Of a DNA stretch of 17,773 nt, positions 1 to 6,435 are shown piece after piece. The DNA comes from DASQUK01 sp046723645. GTDB taxonomy: Bacteria; Actinomycetota; Acidimicrobiia; Acidimicrobiales; VFJN01. Every line of letters starts with the position of its first letter. The first letter of the stretch is position 1. Both the position numbers and the translations under genes were made by a program. Under the pieces are notes generated by a model. It ran no database searches. It was not told the origin of the DNA and worked only from the letters and a program-made list of their open reading frames with translations. Location: the NCBI GenBank assembly GCA_046723645.1, contig JBKOUY010000152.1, positions 1 through 17,773 of the forward strand, read 5' to 3'.

Positions 1-199
1 GCCCGGGCACGCCGGCGGCGCCCGGGCCCGCCGCCCGGGTCGCCACCGCTCCCGCCGTCCTCGTTTCGACCGGATCCGGCGGCCAACCCCTGGCATCGAC
101 CGCGTAGGCGACGAGTGCCGGTGCGGCCAGCGCACCCACGAAGGCGATGGCCAGGGGTAGGGCCCGCCGGCAGACGGCTCTCGGCGCTCGGCGGGTCAC
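1..199 (-). CDS. Probable sortase, N-terminal part (runs off window start)
   Basis: A reading frame opens with GTG at 199-197, and this GTG shares four bases (GTGA) with the stop of the upstream DUF4397 gene, so the two are probably translationally coupled. An AGGAGAAGG purine stretch lies just before the start, inside the end of the upstream gene. The 66 visible residues begin with an Arg-rich stretch (VTRRAPRAVCRRALP), then one hydrophobic segment (about residues 14-32), then a Pro/Ala/Gly-rich linker. That is the usual N-terminal architecture of actinobacterial membrane-anchored sortases, and its partner gene encodes a protein with a C-terminal sorting signal. No catalytic domain (His/Cys/Arg triad) is inside the window, so the sortase call is an inference from context; it could be another small membrane-anchored extracytoplasmic protein. 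Confidence 0.5.
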   Translation of the reverse strand, partial: MTRRAPRAVCRRALPLAIAFVGALAAPALVAYAVDARGWPPDPVETRTAGAVATRAAGPGAAGVPG

Positions 200-1119
200 G
201 CCGCTCGCCTTCTCCTGAGGAGACCCGTCGTTGCCACGGCCAGTAGCAAGGCCAGCAGTCCCGCCGATGTCGCCACCAGGGCACCGCCGGCACCGCCGGC
301 ACCCGCCGCATCGGCGGTGGTGCCAGTCCCGGCCAGCGCCCCTCCACCGGTGTCGACGCCGCCGGCCGGCGCGGCGCCCCGCGCCCCCGTGGCGCCGGCG
401 GCGTCGGTGACGCTGATGATCTGGAGGCCGCCCGCGCCGTCACCGTCGAGCACGACCAGCGAGCTCACCGTGCCGGCCTCGACCGTGAGGTTCTCGGCGA
501 TCGGGTCGGCCGACTCGCCGTCCGCCGTGATGGTCCACGAGCCGGCGGGGACCGCCATGTAGTTGCCAACGTCGCCCAGGTCGGCGCCCTGGGCGAGGAG
601 CGGCCCGCCGGAGGCGCTCACATCGACCGGTCCCGCATCGATGGCGGCCTGGATCAGGCGCACGCGTCCCTGGCCCGCCGGGGGCGCCGAGAGGTCGTCG
701 GTCAGCAGGTCGGTGTTCAGCTCCGCCTGACGCCCGAACGCTGCGAACGTGTACGACGTCGTGGCGGCCAGGTCGGCCGAGACCCGCAGCACCGCCTCGT
801 CGGTGGCGGGCGAACCGGCCGGGCGCATGGAGAACGCGTAGAGACCCGCGGTGAGCGGCATGTACTCCGACACCTGTCCGTACCCGAGCTTGGGCAGGAC
901 GAGCTGCTCCTTGCCGTCGAAGCCGGTGGCATAGACGTCCATGGGTGGCGTGTCCGGGGAGAAGTGGGCGACGCGCAGTTGCACGTCCGCGGCGGCGTTC
1001 GCGCCCACGGGATCGCCGGCCATCGTCAGCGCGCCCGCCACGCCGGCGACGGTCGCGACGGCTGCGGCCAGCCGCCTCGGTCTGCGACCCGGCCGGTCGG
1101 CTCGAGGTTCGATCATCAT
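196..1119 (-). CDS. DUF4397 surface protein with LAGTG sorting signal
   Basis: A 307-residue secreted protein. Residues 1-42 form a signal peptide with an Arg-rich n-region (GRRPRR), an Ala/Val-rich core and a likely cleavage near ANA-A. Residues about 46-235 carry two similar beta-rich units typical of DUF4397 (first begins VQLRVAHFSPDTPPMDVY; second begins VRLIQAAIDAGPVDV). A Gly/Ala/Thr-rich spacer follows, then LAGTG at 262-266, a hydrophobic helix about 280-301 and a terminal RRRRAA. This is the layout of a cell-wall sorting signal, with Ala rather than Pro at the second position as in class E sortase substrates. The ATG start at 1119 overlaps the stop of the upstream membrane protein by ATGA and is preceded by AGGAGG about 9 nt away. 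The gene directly downstream is a probable sortase. The molecular function of DUF4397 is not established. Confidence 0.85.
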   Translation of the reverse strand: MMIEPRADRPGRRPRRLAAAVATVAGVAGALTMAGDPVGANAAADVQLRVAHFSPDTPPMDVYATGFDGKEQLVLPKLGYGQVSEYMPLTAGLYAFSMRPAGSPATDEAVLRVSADLAATTSYTFAAFGRQAELNTDLLTDDLSAPPAGQGRVRLIQAAIDAGPVDVSASGGPLLAQGADLGDVGNYMAVPAGSWTITADGESADPIAENLTVEAGTVSSLVVLDGDGAGGLQIISVTDAAGATGARGAAPAGGVDTGGGALAGTGTTADAAGAGGAGGALVATSAGLLALLLAVATTGLLRRRRAA

Positions 1120-3116
1120 CCTTGGTCCTCCTGTCCGATGGGGAAGGTGATGCGGAGTCGCGGCTCGCGGCTGGCGCGGCCCACCACGCTGACCTGGTGC
1201 GGTCGGAACTCGGGGAGCTGGTTGCCGAGGAAGGCGACGACCTCGACCACGGCGGGATCGCCGGCGGCGATCGGGCGGCCGTCGATGCGGGTGAGCTCGA
1301 CGGTCCGCGCCGGCGTGCCCGCCACGTCCTCACCTGGCAGCCGGACGAAGGCCCCGATCTGGAGGTGATGCGCGCCCGCCAGGGTCGCGAGGACCGTCGC
1401 GAGCCGTTCGTCGACCTCGCCGGCACGCAGCTGCGCACGTGCCGCGGGTGGTGCCGCGATGCTGGGGTTGGCGGCCAAGGCCCGACCCGTCGTCACCCGT
1501 GTGTCGTCCGGGGCCGCCCGATCGGCATTCGGGTCCGCGGGGCCCGACGTGGCGTCGATGCGCCGAACGTCGACGCGGTCCTCGCCCTCGCCGACGCTGG
1601 CGATCTCGAGTGAGCTGTCCACGGCGCGGGCGAGGCCCGGCGAGACGCCCGTGTCACGCAAGGCCGGGGTGGCGACGATGTAGCCGTACGAGCGCCAGTC
1701 GGGTCCGGCGCCGACGGCGCCGTAGCCCGCGATCGACGACGGCGCGAGCCCGTTCTCCACGAGGTCGACCCACATCGCGTCGTCGACGATGACGCGATCG
1801 CCGCCGTTGAGGTTGTCCGCCACCCACTCGCTGGCCGAGGCCAGCGGCGTCGCAGCGTCGGCCGCCGCCAGGATGCGATGGGTCGAGATCCAGTCGGGAA
1901 TCGCCAGCGCCAGGGCGACGGCCGCAGCCACGAACGTCGCGGGCACGGCGGCGTCGAGCCGGCTGACGGCCGGCGAGGCGGTATGCGGCCGCCGGCGGGG
2001 TTCGAGGCGGGCCTCGAGGTGCCAGGCCCACACGAGCTGCGCCCCAGCGGCGAGCAGCACGGCGCCCAGCGGCACCATGGCGACGACGACGGTCCACGAT
2101 GGCTCGCCCGAGGCGACCGTCAGTGCGGCGAACGCCCAGAATGCGCCGCCGATCGGGCGCAGGCGTGGCACGACCGCCGGCACGACGACCGCCACCAGCA
2201 GGCAGGCGCCGGCGCCGATGCGGTCCAGGCCCACCAGGCCGGCGACGGACCGCCCGTCGAGCCCGTAGGCCAGCGTCCCCGCCGCGGAGGTGGCACGGCC
2301 GGCGACCAGGCGGATCCGGTCGAGCGCGCCGAGGGGGGCCGCAGGCTCGGTTCCGGACGTCAGCAGTGCAGTCACGGCGAGCCAGGTGACGCCGAAGGCC
2401 ACCGCGCCGGCGAGCAGGCGGCGGCGCCGGCGACGAGCGCTCGGCGACGACCTCCACAGCAGCCAGCCGACCGCCGGTGCTGCGACGACGACGCCGGGCT
2501 CGGTCAGCACCGCCACCGCCAGGCACACCCCGGAGGCCACGACGGTCCGGGTGCGGGGCCAGCGGGCACTGGCGAGCACCAGGGCGCCCAACGTCCACGG
2601 CACGGCCAGCCCGGCGCCGTGCACCGGCCGGTGGAGCGCGACCGCCAGCGGCGACGCGGCGAAGACGATCGTCGCGCCGGCGGCCGCCCAGCGGGCCAGG
2701 CCCGAGCGGCGGGCCAGCACCCAGACCAGCGGAATGCTGACGAGGCAGGCGGCGAGCATCGCCTCCCGGCCGGTGGTGATGGCGCTGGACGTCCGTCCCA
2801 GCGCACCCGTCGCCCACATCCACGCCCCGAGGTGGACGGGCGCGAGCGAAGGCCCGACCGACGAAAACGTCGCGTCGCCCGCGGAGTCGAGGTGGATGAT
2901 CGACCAGCCGGCGGCCACCAGCGCTCCCTCGCCGCTCGCCGGCGCGGGCGCCGTCGCCAGGTTGACGCCCTGGATCGCGGCTCCCGCGGCCGCGATCGCG
3001 GCGACGGCGCAGGCGACTGCCTGGTGGCCCGCATACCACCAGAGCGCGCGCTGCCCCCACGGCACCCGCGTCGACGCGGGGCCGCCGACCGGCGCGTGCG
3101 GGGCGTGTAGGAGCAT
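1116..3116 (-). CDS. GT-C-like membrane glycosyltransferase (PMT/GT39-like), putative
   Basis: A 666-residue integral membrane protein with roughly ten or eleven hydrophobic helices in the first 390 residues and a soluble C-terminal part. An acidic residue in the first external loop (IHLDSAGD) and the later helix-rich segment HRPVHGAGLAVPWTLGALVLA-like region fit GT-C enzymes that transfer sugars from lipid carriers to proteins, but sequence conservation is weak and the donor is unknown. After the last helix (ending near IPDWI) comes a domain with ASEWVADNLNGGDRVIVDD and WVDLVENG, a pattern I associate with actinobacterial PMT-like proteins, then a tail with LAANPSI. I chose ATG 3116 because GAGGTG lies 6 nt upstream; the open frame continues upstream only as the antisense of nadC. 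It is first in an operon with the DUF4397 protein (4-bp overlap), which suggests that protein as its substrate or partner. Confidence 0.7.
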   Translation of the reverse strand: MLLHAPHAPVGGPASTRVPWGQRALWWYAGHQAVACAVAAIAAAGAAIQGVNLATAPAPASGEGALVAAGWSIIHLDSAGDATFSSVGPSLAPVHLGAWMWATGALGRTSSAITTGREAMLAACLVSIPLVWVLARRSGLARWAAAGATIVFAASPLAVALHRPVHGAGLAVPWTLGALVLASARWPRTRTVVASGVCLAVAVLTEPGVVVAAPAVGWLLWRSSPSARRRRRRLLAGAVAFGVTWLAVTALLTSGTEPAAPLGALDRIRLVAGRATSAAGTLAYGLDGRSVAGLVGLDRIGAGACLLVAVVVPAVVPRLRPIGGAFWAFAALTVASGEPSWTVVVAMVPLGAVLLAAGAQLVWAWHLEARLEPRRRPHTASPAVSRLDAAVPATFVAAAVALALAIPDWISTHRILAAADAATPLASASEWVADNLNGGDRVIVDDAMWVDLVENGLAPSSIAGYGAVGAGPDWRSYGYIVATPALRDTGVSPGLARAVDSSLEIASVGEGEDRVDVRRIDATSGPADPNADRAAPDDTRVTTGRALAANPSIAAPPAARAQLRAGEVDERLATVLATLAGAHHLQIGAFVRLPGEDVAGTPARTVELTRIDGRPIAAGDPAVVEVVAFLGNQLPEFRPHQVSVVGRASREPRLRITFPIGQEDQG

Positions 3117-3185
3117 CGTTGACACCTCGTGCGGGGGCAATGTCCAGCCGTTCGCCGATGTGTTCGAAGCCGTCCCCCGGGCCGG

Positions 3186-4073
3186 ATGAAAAAACCTGCG
3201 AAACTCGACGCGGTGCACGACGCCCATCCCCCGATCACGGCGGTGCGCGAGGCGGTCGCCCGCGCCCTGGCCGAGGACCTCACGCCCATCGGCGACCTCA
3301 CGTCCGCGCTGCTGCCACCCGAGCTGGAGGCCACCGCGTCCTTCGTGCCCCGGGAGCACGGCGTCCTCGCCGGGAGGCTGTGCGCGGACGAGGCCATGCA
3401 CCAGGTCGACGCCACGCTCGACCTGTGGTGGGACGCCGATGACGGCGACCACCTCGACGCCGGCAAGGAGTTCGGGCGGGTGACGGGGCGGCTGGCGGCG
3501 ATCCTCACCGCGGAGCGCACCGCCCTCAACTTCCTCGGCCACCTGTCGGGCGTGGCCACCCTCACGGCCCGGTTCGTGGATGCCGTGACTGCGGTGGGCG
3601 GGACCCTGCGGATCTGGGACACCCGGAAGACCACGCCCGGCCTGCGGGCCCTCGAGAAGGCGGCCGTGCGGGCCGGCGGGGGAGCCAACCACCGCGGCAA
3701 CCTGTCCGACTGGGTGCTGCTCAAGGACAATCACCTCGAGCTGTTCGGGATCAGTGCCGCCGTCGCCCGGGCGCGTCAGCGCTGGCCCGGGCGCACGGTC
3801 CACGTCGAGTGCGGGGATCTCGACCAGGTGCGTGAGGCGGTGGCGGCCGGTGCCGACGCACTGCTGCTCGACAACATGTCGCCGGACGAGGTGCGGGCCA
3901 TCGTGGGCGAGGTGCGCGAACGGCACCCCGACCGTCCGCTGATCGAGATATCGGGCCGCCTCGACCTCGACGGCATCGCCGCGTACGCCACGACCGGCGT
4001 CGACCTGGCATCGATCGGCGCCCTCACCCACTCGGCGCCGGTCCTCGACATCGGCCTCGACGTCGGGGCGTAG
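3186..4073 (+). CDS. nadC: Nicotinate-nucleotide diphosphorylase (quinolinate phosphoribosyltransferase)
   Basis: This cytosolic enzyme converts quinolinate and PRPP to nicotinate mononucleotide, CO2 and pyrophosphate in de novo NAD synthesis. At 295 residues it has normal length. Visible hallmarks are EDLTPIGDLTS near residue 30, RTALNFLGHLSGVATLT, the active-site block DTRKTTPGLR from residue 145, the GGGANHRGNLSD stretch, KDNH at 180-183, VECGDL, LLLDNMSPDEV and the C-terminal EISGRLDLDGIAAYA...GALTHS. I chose ATG 3186; GTG 3213 is a possible later start and ATG 3129 an unlikely earlier one because it adds a non-family Arg-rich extension. It is divergent from the membrane glycosyltransferase (69 bp apart). 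coaX follows after about 128 bp containing two direct repeats, so the two may or may not be co-transcribed. nadA and nadB are not in the window. Confidence 0.95.
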   Translation: MKKPAKLDAVHDAHPPITAVREAVARALAEDLTPIGDLTSALLPPELEATASFVPREHGVLAGRLCADEAMHQVDATLDLWWDADDGDHLDAGKEFGRVTGRLAAILTAERTALNFLGHLSGVATLTARFVDAVTAVGGTLRIWDTRKTTPGLRALEKAAVRAGGGANHRGNLSDWVLLKDNHLELFGISAAVARARQRWPGRTVHVECGDLDQVREAVAAGADALLLDNMSPDEVRAIVGEVRERHPDRPLIEISGRLDLDGIAAYATTGVDLASIGALTHSAPVLDIGLDVGA

Positions 4074-4096
4074 CGGGCAAGGCGGCCGCGAGCCCC

Positions 4097-4182
4097 GCCA
4101 CCCCTAATGGCGTCGGTCCACGACCGACTCTCCGGCCCGACCCCGGCCGCCACCCCTAATGGCGTCGGTCTACGACCGACTC
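4097..4182 (+). repeat. Tandem 34-bp direct repeat with nested palindromes
   Basis: Two copies, 4097-4130 and 4149-4182, differ at one position (C versus T in the loop centre). Each copy contains CGCCA-CCCCTAA-TGGCG (starting one base before the copy) and then a perfect inverted repeat GTCGGTC-NAC-GACCGAC (4112-4128 and 4164-4180). The copies are 52 bp apart start to start, close to five helical turns. They fill most of the nadC-coaX gap. The second palindrome ends 3 bp before a TANNNT element (TAGGTT). They could be operators, tandem RNA hairpins or members of a dispersed repeat family; no T-tract follows, so ordinary intrinsic termination is unlikely. Confidence 0.85.
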
Positions 4183-4183
4183 G

Positions 4184-4189
4184 TAGGTT
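4184..4189 (+). promoter_or_regulatory. Candidate -10 element (TAGGTT) for coaX
   Basis: TAGGTT fits the actinobacterial TANNNT pattern and lies 12 bp before the coaX ATG, where no clear Shine-Dalgarno sequence is present. The region where a -35 would fall is occupied by the second palindrome and does not resemble TTGAC, so an activator or another sigma factor may be involved. Assignment is by eye only. Confidence 0.35.
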
Positions 4190-4201
4190 TGTCCGATTGT
4201 G

Positions 4202-5011
4202 ATGCTGCTGGTGATCGACGTGGGCAATACCCAGACCGTCATCGGGCTGTACGACCTGGAACCCGACGACGAGCACAACGTCGGCCGCACGCTGGCCGAC
4301 ACCCACCTGCTCGACCACTGGCGCGTCGCCACCAACGCCGAGCGCACCGCCGACGAGCACGCGCTGGTCATCCAGGAGTTCCTGGGGTTCCACGGGTTCT
4401 CGTTCGACGAGGACATCGCCGGGATCTGCGTGTGCTCGTCGGTCCCCAGGGTGACCGGGGCACTGCGCCGGATGAGCGAGCGCTACTTCGGGCAGTCGGC
4501 GATCGTCGTCGAGCCGGGCATCCGCACCGGGCTGCCGATCCTCTACGACAACCCCAAGGAGGTGGGCGCCGACCGCATCGCCGACGCCGTGGCCGCCTTC
4601 GACCTGTTCGGAGGGCCGGTGGTGGTTGTCGACTTCGGCACCGCCACCACGTTCGAGGCCATCTCGGCCAAGGGCGAGTATCTCGGCGGTGCCATCTTCC
4701 CGGGCATCGACATCAGCCTCGACGCACTGTTCGCCCGGGCCGCAGCGCTGCGCCGGGTCGAGCTGGTCGAGCCCCGGCACGTGATCGGGCGGTCCACGGT
4801 GGAGTCGATGCAGTCGGGCGTGATCTTCGGCTACACGGGCCTGGTCGACAGCATGGTCACCCGCATCCAGGACGAGCTGGACCAGAAAGTCGAGGTGGTG
4901 TCGACGGGTGGTCTGTCAGGCTTGATCACGCCGCTGTCCACCACGATCAGCCACCACGAGCCCTGGCTGACGCTGCACGGCCTGCGGCTGATCTACGAGA
5001 AGAACCAGTGA
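4202..5011 (+). CDS. coaX: Type III pantothenate kinase
   Basis: CoaX phosphorylates pantothenate with ATP, the first step of coenzyme A synthesis in the cytosol. The 269-residue product opens with MLLVIDVGNTQTVIGLY, containing the phosphate-binding DVGNT at 6-10. Further marks are the NPKEVGADRIADAVAA segment (GADRI from residue 122), VVDFGTATTFEAIS (D144, G146, T147, T149), GGAIFPGI, LRRVELVEPRHVIGRSTVESMQSG and the C-terminal LRLIYEKN, all matching type III kinases such as the mycobacterial enzyme. ATG 4202 is preferred because the family begins MLL-IDV; an in-frame GTG at 4199 is immediately upstream. There is no obvious Shine-Dalgarno. The stop overlaps the lysS start by GTGA, so lysS is coupled to it. 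The repeats before it hint at dedicated control. Confidence 0.95.
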   Translation: MLLVIDVGNTQTVIGLYDLEPDDEHNVGRTLADTHLLDHWRVATNAERTADEHALVIQEFLGFHGFSFDEDIAGICVCSSVPRVTGALRRMSERYFGQSAIVVEPGIRTGLPILYDNPKEVGADRIADAVAAFDLFGGPVVVVDFGTATTFEAISAKGEYLGGAIFPGIDISLDALFARAAALRRVELVEPRHVIGRSTVESMQSGVIFGYTGLVDSMVTRIQDELDQKVEVVSTGGLSGLITPLSTTISHHEPWLTLHGLRLIYEKNQ

Positions 5012-6435
5012 CCGAGCACACGCCCGAGCCGTTCCGGCCGCCGTACCGGGTCGAGGTGACCGACCGGGCCGCCGACCTGCAGGCTGCCCACGCCGGACTC
5101 GGGGACGGCGCCGACAGCGGCGTGACCGCCACGGTGGCGGGCCGCGTGATGCTGCTGCGGGACCAGGGGCGGCTCAGCTTCGCCACCCTCCGGGACTCGA
5201 GCGGGTCGATCCAGCTCATGGCCACCGAGCGGGACACCGACAACTACAAGGGCCTCACCAGCCTCAACCTCGGCGACTGGATCGTCGCCACCGGTGAGGT
5301 GATCCGCTCCAGGCGGGGCGAGCTCTCGGTCCGGGTCGAGCGCTGGCAACTCCTGGCCGAGGCGCGCCGGGGGTTCGGCGACAAGTGGAGGGGCATCACC
5401 GACACCGACCTCCGCTACCGCCAGCGCTACGCCGACCTGTGGGCCAACGAGGACAGCATGCGGGTGTTCCAGGCACGGAGCCGCGTCATGTCCGAGACCC
5501 GCCGGTTCCTCGAGGGCCGTGGGTTCGTCGAGGTCGAGACGCCCCTGCTGCACCCCATCCCGGGGGGCGCGCTGGCCCGGCCGTTCGTCACCCACCACAA
5601 CGCGCTCGACCTCGACCTGTACCTGCGGATCGCGCCCGAGCTGTACCTCAAGCGGCTGGTGGTGGGCGGGTTCGAGCGGGTGTTCGAGCTGGGACGGGTG
5701 TTTCGCAACGAGGGGCTGTCCCCCCGCCACAACCCCGAGTTCACGATGCTCGAGCTGTACCAGGCGTACGCCGACTACGGCGACATGATGGAGCTGACCG
5801 AGGAGCTGGTCGCACACCTGGCGCGGGAGGTGACCGGATCGACGGTCGTCAGCTACGGCGGCCGCGAGGTCGACCTGACGCCGCCGTGGGCCCGCGCATC
5901 GCTCATCGACCTGGTCGAGCGGCACGCCGGCGTGCGGGTGGACGTGCGCATGCCGCTCGACGAGCTCCGGCGGATCGCCGGCGACCACGGGATCGACGTC
6001 GATGCGTCGTGGGGTCCCGGGAAGCTGGTGCTCGAGATCTACGAGAAGACCACGGAGCCCGAGCTGTGGGGCCCAGTGTTCGTGCTCGACTACCCGAAGG
6101 AGGTCTCCCCGCTCGCCCGCGACCACCGCGAGCTGCCGGGCGTGGTCGAGCGGTTCGAGCCCATCGTCGCGGGGCGGGAGCTGGGCAATGCGTTCTCCGA
6201 GCTGACCGACCCCGACGAGCAGCGGCGTCGCTTCGAGGACCAGGCCCGGGCGCGGGCATGCGGCGACGACGAGGCCATGGCCGTCGACGACGACTACATC
6301 AGGGCCCTGGAGTACGGGCTACCGCCGACCGGTGGCCTCGGGATCGGCATGGACCGGCTCGTCATGGTGCTCACCGACACCCCCACCATTCGTGACGTCC
6401 TGCTCTTCCCCACGCTCAGGCCCGAGCAGGCCTGA
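5008..6435 (+). CDS. lysS: Lysyl-tRNA synthetase, class II
   Basis: Charges tRNA-Lys with lysine. The 475-residue protein starts at GTG 5008, overlapping the coaX stop by four bases. An N-terminal OB-fold anticodon-binding domain is visible (about residues 40-110; VTATVAGRVMLLRDQG, then FATLRDSSGSIQLMA). The catalytic domain has motif 1 (GFVEVETPLLHPIPGGA from residue 172), the HHNALDLDLYLRIAPELYLK block, motif 2 (FRNEGLSPRHNPEFTMLE from 232) and motif 3 (GGLGIGMDRLVMVL from 442), followed by a normal terminal DVLLFPTLRP. It is somewhat shorter than the roughly 505-residue E. coli enzyme, mainly at the N-terminus. Its last 117 bases are antisense to the end of the convergent beta-propeller gene. 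A coaX-lysS pairing is familiar from mycobacteria and relatives. Confidence 0.97.
   Translation: MTEHTPEPFRPPYRVEVTDRAADLQAAHAGLGDGADSGVTATVAGRVMLLRDQGRLSFATLRDSSGSIQLMATERDTDNYKGLTSLNLGDWIVATGEVIRSRRGELSVRVERWQLLAEARRGFGDKWRGITDTDLRYRQRYADLWANEDSMRVFQARSRVMSETRRFLEGRGFVEVETPLLHPIPGGALARPFVTHHNALDLDLYLRIAPELYLKRLVVGGFERVFELGRVFRNEGLSPRHNPEFTMLELYQAYADYGDMMELTEELVAHLAREVTGSTVVSYGGREVDLTPPWARASLIDLVERHAGVRVDVRMPLDELRRIAGDHGIDVDASWGPGKLVLEIYEKTTEPELWGPVFVLDYPKEVSPLARDHRELPGVVERFEPIVAGRELGNAFSELTDPDEQRRRFEDQARARACGDDEAMAVDDDYIRALEYGLPPTGGLGIGMDRLVMVLTDTPTIRDVLLFPTLRPEQA

Noticed and set aside
3117..4031. N-terminal extension of the membrane glycosyltransferase frame to 971 residues
   Set aside because: The extension is antisense to nadC, is rich in Gly/Arg/His without domain features, and a well-placed ribosome-binding site precedes ATG 3116.
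4112..4128. Intrinsic terminator after nadC
   Set aside because: The stem is strong but there is no T-tract, and an identical copy lies 52 bp on, next to the coaX promoter.
4108..4185. Repeats before coaX as small coding genes (ATGGCGTCGGTC reading MASVYDRL)
   Set aside because: Neither copy has a ribosome-binding site or its own stop, and the second frame runs into a coaX shadow; palindromic structure explains the conservation better.
4159..5007. Upstream extension of the lysS frame through coaX
   Set aside because: The residues are an Arg/His/Gly-rich shadow of coaX; lysS has a GTG start overlapping the coaX stop.
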